Program-made: the position numbers and the translations under genes
Assembly: GCA_035222895.1 (NCBI GenBank)
Contig: JAVYIG010000630.1
Coordinates: 434,001-498,000, forward strand
DNA length: 64,000 nucleotides
Direction: 5' to 3'
Source: Strongylocentrotus droebachiensis
Taxonomy: Eukaryota; Echinodermata; Echinoidea; Camarodonta; Strongylocentrotidae
Notes under the pieces: generated by a model
Seen by the model: only the letters and a program-made list of their open reading frames with translations
What the model was told of the DNA's origin: nothing
Databases searched by the model: none
In this document: in pieces, positions 22,700 through 35,100 of the stretch
Layout of the letters: every line of letters starts with the position of its first letter
Numbering within the stretch: the first letter of the stretch is position 1

Positions 22700-25600
22700 A
22701 TGAATCTGGGCGAGAGAAAAGGCGAAACTTCGTACGACAACAGTCTCCTCTACGCGGGATTCAACCAAGATAATGGTGAGTGTAGTAGCCGCAGCCGCCC
22801 CGACAGGATTCACGTCTGTTCGACCTTTGGCAGCTAACGTGAGATAATGAAGCTCTGCTTCTGAATCAGATGAAAATTACCCAGATAAAGTCCTAAGATT
22901 TAAGACTGACACTAATTCAAAAAGGGAAGGGCAGGTATCATGATCACGTTACTGAGTCAGTGTTCGTTACTGAGTCCGGGCGCAGCCAGGGCATCATTTT
23001 AACAAAATCATAAAATGGTGATAACATTGGCATTGCAACATCATGCCTATTGGTAATAATGTTAGATCTATGTTTTATTTGTAAATTATCAGTGATTACA
23101 GATCTATGATTAGGAAAGTGGGGTGAACAAAGTTTCTCTGAGATTTTTAACAAAATTAGGAAATGTGATATTGAATGATTTTTCGATCCATGATTTCTCA
23201 TATTCTACACAAATTTATTGCTGCAACTAGAAAATTAAGTTGTAACTTAATTGCAAGGCAACCTCCCAAACAGTGTTGTCTTTACTGCGCGCCGGCTTTG
23301 AAGTCAAATTTTGAAATTAGAGAGGGGGTTATTTTGGTAAATCCCTTAACAAATGAAACCTAACAGTGTAAATTTGATTGCAATTCTTTGTTGTGTATTG
23401 AAATCAAATATAAATTTATAAGAATTAAATTAATTGTGAACCGTACAGAATGCACCTGCTCGAAAGCAGGTAATGACTGTTACAAATACTATTTCTATGC
23501 TGTATCTAGGGACAAAGAACAGTGCATAAAATTAAAATATTTATTGTCAAATTGTGAGATGGATTAATTTTTTTTTAAATTGCGAATGACCACTTGCGAT
23601 TGTATACATGTACATGTAGTCTATACATAATCCTTGCTGAACTTTGTTTTCATTGTTTGTGTCGTGGGAGTGTCGTGGCCGAGTGGTTTAAGGCGCTTGA
23701 CTGGAGATGCGAATGTCGAGGGTTCCAATCCAAACCCGGCACTAATATCCTTTGGCACAATATTAACCTGCACTTGCTACTCTCCACCCAGGTGTTAAAT
23801 GGGTACCCGGTAGGATGCCACCGTCATTGTTGGTCAAACAGTTTTTGAGCGTCAAGTAACACCTGGCTGGAATGCTTCCCAGGGAGTGGAGATTGTGCAC
23901 CCAGTGTGTGCGGGCAAGCACTGAATCCAATGACCGGGGTAATAGTATATCTGTAAAGCGCTTAGAGACATTGTATTAAAGGTACTATGTCCCATTTGCA
24001 GGCCAAAAAAATGAAAAAGTTAAATTCCAACTGCATTTGAAAGATAATACTAATTTAGAACTTCCCTAAAAAAGGTGGGGCTTGAAAATGTCTTCAAGTG
24101 GGAAAATAACGACTATTAGTTGTCAAATCGACTTTAGGGCTATAGAGCCCAAAAGTAATAGTCTTGATTTTCAGACAATTGTATCGAATGGTCATACGTT
24201 TTATGCTGCACAAAGATTCAATCAGTTTAATCTTGGCCATCACAAGAAGTGGGTTATTGATGTAGACAAATGCTCATGTACCCTTTACAACTCTTTTCAT
24301 GTATGTTATTACCAAAGAAGAAAAAAAGCCAGTCAGTCACTCAATAGTGTCTGACAGTGAAGTCTAGCAAGTAAACTGGTTTCCTTGCATAATTTGAATA
24401 TGAGGACACTGCTAACGTTTAAATTTCACAGATAGGACATACATGACATATTCATAATTCCTGCAAAGTTCTACAGCATTTGAGGTTGGCTGCAAAAGGG
24501 ACATAGTACCTTTAAGCGCTATATAAGCGGAATATTATTATTATTATTATATTAAGAGATTTTAAGAATCATTAAGTGTAAAAATCTTGGAATTTTGAGA
24601 CTCTGTCTTCCATTTGCAAGAGTTTTTGATAGTGTTTTTTTTTAATTTTCATACAGGATGTTTTGCCTGTGGAATGGAGTCTGGTTTCAGAGTCTACAAC
24701 TGTGACCCTCTGAAAGAGAAAGAGAGACAAGGTAAGCAATCGTTTAGTTTCATTAGTTTTGCAAATTGCTATTAAAGTGAACTGTAAGGTTTATACCTAC
24801 AGCGTGTAACAATCTTTACAGGTATATTATAAAGTGGAGACTGCTTTGGGCAGTAGATTTCTATATCTTTTTCTTGAATATGAATAAATCAATATTTTCC
24901 ACCAAGGGAAACCAAAATGGTCCACTAAGAAAAAAAAGGTCAACTGCTGAGTGCTGACTGTTCAAGTTGTTAGTTATATAATGAGATATGAGTTGGTCTA
25001 GTGGTAATGTGGGTTGTTAGCTCTCTGTCTTTGCCTACAAAGAGATTCTGATTGGACCCAGATTTGAAACTGAGTCCCCTCTTTTGGATGGTGATGTTAA
25101 AGGTAGGTCCCTAAACGTAAATAAGTCTGATTAAGTTTTGATGTCAGATATTAAAGGTACCTGTACTACTGTATGTCCCATTTGCAGGCCCCCCAAAAAG
25201 TGAAAAGGTTAAATTCCAACGGCATTTGAAATATAATACTAATTTAGAACTTCCTTTAAAAAAGGGGGGCTTGAAAGTGTCTTTAAGTGGGAAAATAACA
25301 ACTATTAGTTGTCAAATCGACTTAAGAGCTATATAGCCAGTAAGTAATAGTCTGATTTTCAGACCATTGTACCGAATGGTTGTACGTTTTATGCTGCGCA
25401 AAGATTCAATCAGTTTGATTTTGGCCATTACAAGAAGTGGGTTATTGATGTTATTGATAAATGCTCATGTACCTTTTACAGCTCATTTTATGTAGACCTA
25501 TGTTATTACCAAAGAAGAAAAAAGCAAGTCAGTCACCCAACAGTGTCTGGCAGTGAAATCTAGCAAGTAAACGGGTTTCCTTGCATAATTTGAATTAGTG

Positions 25601-26082
25601 TAGTGCTGTAATATCACGGATATCTCCAATTCCGTTTAACCGCCAGTCAAAACCGGACGGTTTTCGGTTAAACGAATAAAAAATTAAATTAAAAAAAAAA
25701 AAAAAAATGATTTTTTTTTTTTTTTTTTTTTTGACCGACTCTGTCGGCAGCAAGCCAGGCCTTTCATTTAACTGCGAGGTGCATTTGAAGGCGCTGATTT
25801 GTGCGTGTGAACTTGTCACAAATAATAGTAACAATGTCGTTTTTAGAAGAATGTGTAAGATCATTAATGTAAATAAAAAAACAGTAGAGGACCTAGGATA
25901 GAACCTTGTGGTACGCCATGTGTAAAAGTTGGATGAATTTTTATTATAAAGTACATATTGAAGATGACAGACAAATTGGAGTGTTGTTTTAGTTTCGGAG
26001 TGGTGAGTCAAAAAAAAGATTACTGAGCTGGGAGACATTGCCAGGTGGAGGGGCATAAATCGAAACTTTAAAAAAAAAAAAC

Positions 26083-26129
<47 letters not shown>

Positions 26130-29100
26130 TTTAACCGAAACCGTCCAATTGAAAACGGAATCCGCCATCGGCGGTCGGATACCGGACGGTTAAACGTTTG
26201 GTTACAGCACTAATTTGAATATTAGGACACTGCTAACGTTTAAATTTCACAGATAGGACATATATGACATATTCATAATTCCTGCTAAGTTTTATAGAAT
26301 TTGATGTTGGCTGCAAAAGGGACATAGTATCTTTAAGGGGCACTAATGAATTAAGATAATTGTGGTAAGTATCCTCACAAGTCGTAATTGAAATAGCTAG
26401 AGGTGTATAAAGGACAGAGCGGTTCTATTAGAAAATAATATTACTTGAGAAATAGTTGTAGAAGTGTGTTATACATTTCAAGTTTTCCATTTCAAGTTAA
26501 TCAATTTCCATAAAAGCATACATATACACATACAAGTCATTCCTTTACAATCTGTAAAACTGGAGAACAGAGCAGATGTGAATAATTATGCATGTAATCA
26601 AGGATACCATAAATGACCAAGGCAGTCAAGGTAGTCCAATTATGTGACATCAATTCAACTATGCTTAATATACATGTATGTGTGAATTATTAAACAAGTC
26701 AGGATACATCATTATTGTGCATGACTAGGTGCTACATTTATTTAAGAACTAAGATTTCACTTTTAAATAAAATGTTTTGATCTTGTTTTCTTTGCACAGA
26801 TTTTACCGATGGTGGAGTTGGGCATGTCGAGATGCTGTTTAGATGCAACTACCTTGCATTGGTAGGGGGTGGCAAGAACCCACACTACCCTCCTAATAAA
26901 GGTACAATCAAACTTTCAATCTACATACCGGTAACATGTCAAGTGGGCTGAAGATGGAATTTGGGTTGGGAAATGTACCGTACATGTAGATGTAATCTGG
27001 GCCCTGTCTTATCTGGTGTTGTGATTGATCTAGAGTGATTGCAATTCCACTATGAGCGAGTTTGTAATTAGGATTTGCGCAGGGGCATATAAAGGTCATT
27101 CGTTCCAAAATTGTAAAACCATCAAGACAAATACTGGTATCGTGCTCATGGAAGTTACATGTATGTAATCAGTATTCATTTATGCACCGACAGTACTTCA
27201 TCTGATACACAGGTGGAAGTATTCTTATCAAGAGGCAAACAAAAGTTATTCATGTAGCACCTCCATCACTTCGGCAGTGATTATTCTAAAATGCACAAGT
27301 GGGACGTATCCATCGTGTAAAAGATATGTGGATATTCATTATTGTGGGGTCATGCGTTCCGAAGCTATTTATGAACTCGCTTATCGGCTTATTATCAGTC
27401 GCAAACTTACAAAATCCACTCTCTTAAGTTCGGAGTTGTGATTGATGTCAATTAAGTTGTGACCAATATGAATCATTAACACATGTTGATAGGATAGGAC
27501 CCTGGATCGTTTTTCATCTTGTCGGATGCAACAACTGAACTTGTGTTGCTCCAATAGTAGTGCATGCAGTGTAGCTGCCAACCATTTCTTATTTTGGATG
27601 AATGATTCCTATTTTTTGGCCTTCAAGCTTTTGTTTTGAACCAAATATTCTGTGTGAAAAGTATACAAAATAGACTAAAATTCATAATTTTGCCTTGAGC
27701 GATTGCTAATTTTTGCTTTGAAAGGTAGGCAAGTATGGTAGTGAGTTAGTGACATTGAAGTTTATAATGCATGACTGAACATTTCAATTCAGGAACATCC
27801 CATTAGCATGCCGAGCTAGTGAACAGTACATTTAGATGATTTAATAATGTAATTATATATTCACTTTATGGAAGGCAAGAACTCACACCATAAAGGGGGT
27901 GAAAGGTTGTGACTCTCCCGCAAATTAATATGCAGAATATTGCAGTTGATATATGACTGCAATGTACAGAACATGCATGTGTACATGTAAGTCATTTCTC
28001 ATATTATTTCCAATGCCTTGTGTTGGGTATTGAATTAATTTAAGCAATGATTATAAAAGTCAAGTCATCTACTGAAGTCTACTTTTAGATGAAATGGTCT
28101 AAACACACCTCATGTGACTATTAATTCAACAACAAAAAATCACTTCTCACTAGGAAAGTTCTAGAGGTAACATAACCTAGTGCAGAGTTTTACACAAATG
28201 GGGATCGGGGCATCGTTTCACAAAACTGTCAATAAGTACAAGTTCACCGACATCCCATTGAAATGCGTGTTAAATTCAATATGCGATCTAATGGGTTATC
28301 GGTGAACTTGTACTAATGACGGTTTTGTGAAACAATGCCCTGGTGGACAGAGGCCCCCAAAGTTTCACTCCAGATCCCCGCATCATCAAATTAATAATAC
28401 ATGTGTATTGGTCTAGTGTGCAAAGACCCCTTGGAAAACAAGAGGTATTAACAACTGCATCCATAATGGGTTATGGGTGGTTGTAGATGAACATAAGGGT
28501 TATTCCAACCTGGCTGAATGTATCAGTATTTTTTATGTCAAATCTATGATTATTTTCTTTATGTAAAATCTATGATTATTCTTTATGTAAAATCTATGAT
28601 AATTCTTTCAATTAATTTCTTTGACTACAGCTATGATCTGGGATGATCTGAAGAAGAAACATGTGATTGAGCTGGAGTTCTCAAGTGAAGTCAAGAGTGT
28701 ACGATTAAGAAGAGACAGGTAACTGCTATTGAACTTTCTTAGTCTAAACCCATTTACTATGGGAACCAGGTGATCCCTGTGGAAATTAGAGGATGCAGTG
28801 GTCAGTGGGTTCAAGGGAACTAATCCTCTAGAAAAATAATTTGTTTATTTTTTACAAGACATATTATGTGACATTCCAATTGCTTAAAAGAATTTAAAAG
28901 TTTGCACTGGAGAAAAAAAAATCCATATCAAGTCTTGCCTGGAATTGATTGATAGTTAAAGAGACCATTAAAGAGAAGGTTGATTTCCGGGAAGAGGTGA
29001 AAAAGTGTAAGTGTAGTCCCAGATGTCCATTTCTATGTGCAGTATATTCAGATCCAGATTCAGATTAATTTTATTGGTCCATTTGGAAATTCAGTTGTTG

Positions 29101-32100
29101 GCATTACATAAAGCACATGAACAATATACAATAGAAAATAATATACATAAATAGATAATACACAGTAGCAAATGTACAATGACATATTCATATGGACACA
29201 CGGATACAAACAATATTAATATATGAGCTTCTGCAAGATCGTGTCATTGTCTTTTCGTTTTGATCAAAACCAAAACCAAAACCTCACAGTAAAAATGACA
29301 GTCAATTGTTGTGTATACTATACAATATAATCAGATGACCAGTACTAGTGTTTCAGGCATTTCATTGTTTTGTGAAGAGGACCAAACATACTAGTTATCT
29401 TAAAATGGAGTCACTTTTTTTCTTTTGGGTAGCCTAGCCCATAGCAGGGATACCTTTCAGTATAGAATTATGACTGTGACACTCTCAAGGGGAATTTACA
29501 AACAACTTGACCTTTACACAGTGGGGCAAAGATCATATCTCCATAAATACAATCACTTCTTATACTTTGATAGCGATCATATGCAAGTGTCACTTTTGCG
29601 CTTCACATGTAATTGTAGTTTAGTGCAGTTAAATTGAGATGCTATTGCAAATATTGATATACTAGCATAAAAGCACAAAGGTTTGATTTCTAGAGGATAT
29701 TGTGTCATTTTGAATATATGTTAAGATATAAAAATATTGTTTGTTTCAGTAAAACATTGAGTCATTAAAAAAAATCACCGGACAGTAGTGGTCTTACTTT
29801 TTAAGTGCATAGATCAAACTGCTATTTGCTTCTGGTGTTTATTGATACGACTGAAAATTGGTGTAGAATATGTTTTCAATTACAGGATAGTAAGGGTCTT
29901 ACATTAAGTGCCTAGTGTTTTCCCGCTCAGAACAGCTAAATACGTTATGATATTAGCAATTAGCATTTGTCTGTTTTAATTTCTTTATTTTTATTTTTTA
30001 AAATTTTGTATACAGGATAGTTGTGATCTTACAGTCTATGATCAAGGTATACACATTCACCCAGAACCCTCAACAGCTCCATGTCTTCGACACCTGTATG
30101 AATCCTAAAGGTACAGTATGAGTCAATCAAGTGCCAAGAATGGCTTGCCATAGCAGGGTTTGAACAAATATGTTCCAAACAGAACCCTCAGATCTTCCCA
30201 AAAGTCTCTCCTCACCATTCCACAAATAAATAATAAATTCTACGGGTCTCGCTCTTTTCAGGTTGCATCGGCCGAACTTTGGAATAAATTATCGAAAATC
30301 TAAAAAAAATGATACTGTTGACAAATTTAAGGCGCGTCTTAAAACATTTCTTTTCAAAAAGTATGAAGTATGTTGAGCATATCTCACTCTTCTTATGTTA
30401 CTCTATCCACCTTTCCTTCTTACTCTTTCTTACAGCGCATAGAGACATATTGTGATATGCGCTATATAAGTATGGTATATTGTTATTATCTGCATTATAT
30501 GCATGTCCAATTTGACACTTTACCACAATTACTAAAGCCATGAGCAGAGCCTAGCTCTGTCAGTTCCGGCTGTGTCAGGAGCAGCCAAGGTATAAAGTCT
30601 ATGGCGTGTGGTAGACCGTACAGTCGGTAGAGTCTCTCAGTGCAGCCACTGTGACTGTTGCTCACGACTGATAAGGATTTGTGGCTGCCAGCTAGGTTTG
30701 AACCTATATATATTGCTTCAGGGTCAAGTGATATAGACCTCTAAACCACATTGTGACATCTTAAAACTTGATGATTTTGTAGTACGCAGAATCTTTGTAT
30801 TGCTATTGGGTCGTCACTGCCAGTTAACGAGGGAGAATTGTACAACACTTGCTCCTGTGACGATTGCTCATCGTCGGTTTCCTACACCAACCCAATTCCT
30901 ACCTTAAACCCTGGACCCAACAATATACCTAACCCTAAACATAACTTAAAACCAAACTGCAACCTTAACCCTATACCTTTGACAAAATAGAGCATATAGC
31001 GATTGTTGTAGGAGCAAATGTCAGGTCAACAATCAGGGCTCCACACTAACATGTACATTTTTCACAGAGCAAAGTCCAAAGTCGAATGGAAAAGTATGCA
31101 ATCAAAATATGAAAATACATATGTAAACAAACCCAAACAAATATACGTGATCATACTAAGAAATCATTAAAAACTATGAGAGCACAATTGGAAAGACAAC
31201 TACTCAAATACCGTGAGCAGATACATAACTTTGATGAAGAATACAATAGTTGTCCAAAAAAAGTCACAGAAATAGTGATAATTAAGGAGTTACTATAGGT
31301 ACATTTATTATCGGATTGGGCCTGCTGTGAGGTCCATGCACATGTTTATGTTGAGCACGAGGCTAGAACCACTATACTGCCCTCTACGGTAAAAAGCAGT
31401 ATAACAATGGATTCCAGCATGTGACTAGGTATGTGCAGCAGGCCCCTTTCGATAAAAATGTACCCAGTTACTCCTCAAATATTACAATTTCTGTGGCATT
31501 TTTTGGACGACTTTTGAATTCTTTGTCCAAGTTATGTATCTGATTACGGTAATTTTGAGTATTTGTTGTCTTTCCAATCGTGCTCTCGTACTTTTGATTT
31601 TTGAATGATTTCTTGTTACGATCACATATATTTGTTTGGGTTCGTTTTGGCACGCATTACAGCTAATGAAGTGTATTCCTTATGTGACGATCAAGTCCAA
31701 ACTTGCCTTGCAACAGCTTTCAGTATCGACACTTGTTGTGATTACCAAGTAATTTTCAGCTATTAAAAGAAGCATGTGGTGTTTGAAATAAGAGAAAATA
31801 TTTATTTTGTCATTACAAAATTATTTGATCGGTATGTTGTAAAGAAGATTTTTTTTTAGAAAGCCGTTTTAATTCATCCTGTATGAATCAAAATGGCGGC
31901 TCGAATGTTGTCTTTCTACTTTTGCCCCAGTTTTTAAAAACTTTTAGAGGCATGATAATGGCACTAAACATCGCCAATCATGGATGAAAATAATGTCAAA
32001 TGGGAGAATATACCGATCTGAGCCGAGGTACGCATGCATTGATTTATTTGATTGATAAAAAAGGTCACTTTTAAGGGGCATACTGATGATATGCGCTATT

Positions 32101-35100
32101 TATAGAGGCAAGTGACAGATCCTGCTAGCTGATTTTGGGACACCGGTTCCTGATCGGCGCAAGGCCGTCGGGATCCGGTTTATAAAAGTCCCGACATGAC
32201 TCGAGCCTAGTGTAAAATAATCATCTGATACATGTCATGAAAGATATTAACCAACATTTGTTTAAAAAGTCTTTTATATCCTACATCAAAAATTTGTTGG
32301 CTTTTGATTGGTTGAGAGCTCGTCACATGACCAGAAATATTTGACCTATATTTAGAAAGTACTATATGAGAGTACTATTTTGGTTTACTATCTGGGAGTT
32401 GAAAAAAAATTGTGATTTTTTTTTTGAATTGAATCAATTTTTTTTCCAAATCTTAATTTAATGAAAACAAAATATTTTAAATCTTTTTAGATAAAAATTG
32501 ACATTTTGTTTGTTCTAAATTTTTTTTTCTCCCAAAATGTTTTTTTTTATTTTTATTTTTTTTTTAAATAAATTTTTGATGCAGGATATAAAACAAATAT
32601 ACCATGCCTTCTATTCGAGGTTCTGGTTAAAACTATGGGCCTCGGTGACTCCAATAGTACTATTTGCTGAGGGGCAGTGTATATTTGTATACTATTATGC
32701 ATGAATGTATGCTTGGATGTGAAATGAACAAAGAGTCAATCAATATGATGATCATTAATTTCAGTATGTGAGGATTGCCCTCTTTTTAGTATACGTTGAC
32801 TTGCAAACATGCACATATGTGGGCCACAAAAATTAATTTTTCTATTTTCGTATTAAAAAAAAAAAAGGTCTTTATCAATCCCTTTCAAACTCAGATTCAT
32901 TACCAAACTATGTTCCTCTGTTTTTCTTCCAGGTCTCTGTGTCCTGTGTCCAAACAGCAACAACTCATTGCTTGCCTTTCCAGCTACGAAAACTGGCCAC
33001 GTACAGATTGTTGATCTTGCTCAGACGGACAAACCTCCTCTCGATATAACAGCACACGAGGGCACCCTAAGCTGTCTGACGTTCAACCACCAAGGATCAA
33101 GATTAGCGACAGCATCAGATAGGGTAAGAGAAGCTACACCAGGGGGGTGTTTCACAAAGATCCTAAGTTGAACTTATCTCTTAGTTGGACTTAAAAATTA
33201 TGGAAAGCCGTTAGCGTCTTTGAAAATGTTTTGTAAAAGTTGTTTTAAAAGGCATAAAATGTTGATTCACATCATTCATATTTTCTATTATCAAGGAGGT
33301 TTCATGTTCTTGATGTGGAATTTATAAAAAAAAGTCTAAAATCCTTGAATTTCTGCTTTTAAATATATTTCATTTTAAGGCTCCAATGGCTGTCCATAAT
33401 TTTTAAGTCCAACTTAGTGTTAAGTTCTACTTAGGATCTTTGTGAAACACCTCCCAGGAGGGTGTTTCACAAAGACTAAGATCAACTTTAAGTCAGACTT
33501 TTTTTTGTTTGTTTTTCATAACTCAAGAAGAAAAGGCGGGCTGGTTGAATTAGGGCCTTGGTCGAATGGAACAAATAATCTGAAAGATCTCTACAAAAAT
33601 TGACCCTCTGCAGATTATACTGTCAAGTTCCGGTATATATTATTTTTTATTACATTTGCATAAACAAGCATGGACGAGAATGTGTAAGAAATGAACTCTG
33701 CCGCACATCGTACAAGGCCAACTGTAACGTTGATAGAAATGGTATTAGACCCTGAGATGTATGTGTATATATCATTTGAAATGCTTGTTTGAATGCTTTT
33801 GTTTTGAAAGGGCACATTGATCAGAGTTTTTGACACAAGTAATGGCCAGCAACTCCAAGAGTTGAGGAGGGGATCAGGAGGAGCTCAAATATACTGGTAA
33901 GAAATTAATCAGACCTTGAGAAGATTTGATCATAGTTTGTGGTCCCAACCAATGCAATACCATCCCTTAGTGAGATATCAATCTTCAATGCCACTCCCCA
34001 CCCAGGAGATGATGGGTACCTGTGAAGATTGCTGAAAGTCAATGTGACTGCTTTTCCCATTACCCTGCATGCTTGCATGTACAATGTATGCAGTGCAAAA
34101 TGGTAGGAATACTCCTTAAAGATAAAGTTGAGTTCTGGTCATGCAATTGCATTGTGAAAGAAACTGTATGGAATCGATCAAAAAAGGTTGATCATATAGC
34201 GTATAAGTATTGGTGTGTACTGCAAAGTTCTGGATTCATCAAAACGATAAGAAATTTGGCCCAGTCTTGGTAAAGTTAAAAGCACTGTACACAGAAATAT
34301 GTATATGAGACTAGACGAACATGTGGCATAAAAATATGTCCCGATGTTTATGCTGTTACATGCTATATTTAGAATATTAAGGCATTTGAAGAGCCATGCT
34401 TTTCAGGGAACTTTTTTAATGTGATGCTCTTCCACACTTAAATAATAACAATGATAACGCTCACAAAGTATTCTTCACCTCTTCCCAGAACCCAACCTTC
34501 TCTTTAAGGAGTGGAGATGGTGTATACTTGTGAATAGGCTTGAAATTGAAATCCAGCGATCAGGAGTGATGACGATAACATTTTAAATTGCATTTAAGTA
34601 TTCTCTTACGTGCTAGATAAATGTAATATATTTTTGATATTGTCAATTATTTACAGACTGTTATTGCACTTGCATTATTTGTTTCTCCATATTCAGTATT
34701 AATTTCAGCCAGGACTGCACCTTACTGTGCGTATCAAGCTACCATGGAACCATTCATAAATATAAATGTAATATAATTTTGGTATTTTTAATTATCTACA
34801 GACTGTAGTTGTAATCTTAACAATTTTTTCTCCTCATACAGTATTAATTTCAACCAAGACTCGACCTTACTGTGTGTATCAAGCTACCATGGAACCATTC
34901 ATAAATATAAATGTAATATATTTTTGGTATTTTAATTATTTACAGACTGTAGTTGTAATCTTAACAATTTTTTCTCCTCATACAGTATTAATTTCAACCA
35001 GGACTCGACCTTACTGTGTGTATCAAGCGACCATGGAACCATTCATGTCTTTGCATTAGAGGCAGACGCACAGAAGAACAAGAAATCACAGTAAGCATAT

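Noticed and set aside
23664..23740. tRNA gene
   Set aside because: A and B boxes are present but the cloverleaf is imperfect and the sequence continues into a SINE body with a LINE-like tail.
33141..33171. Extension of WDR45B exon 6 into the intron
   Set aside because: The GTAAGA donor at 33124 and in-phase joining to exon 7 fit the family; the extension is the start of a foldback element.
34874..35059. Plus-strand frame reading through the duplicated exon 8
   Set aside because: It is the +1 frame of WDR45B exon 8 copies; the true frame matches WIPI3.
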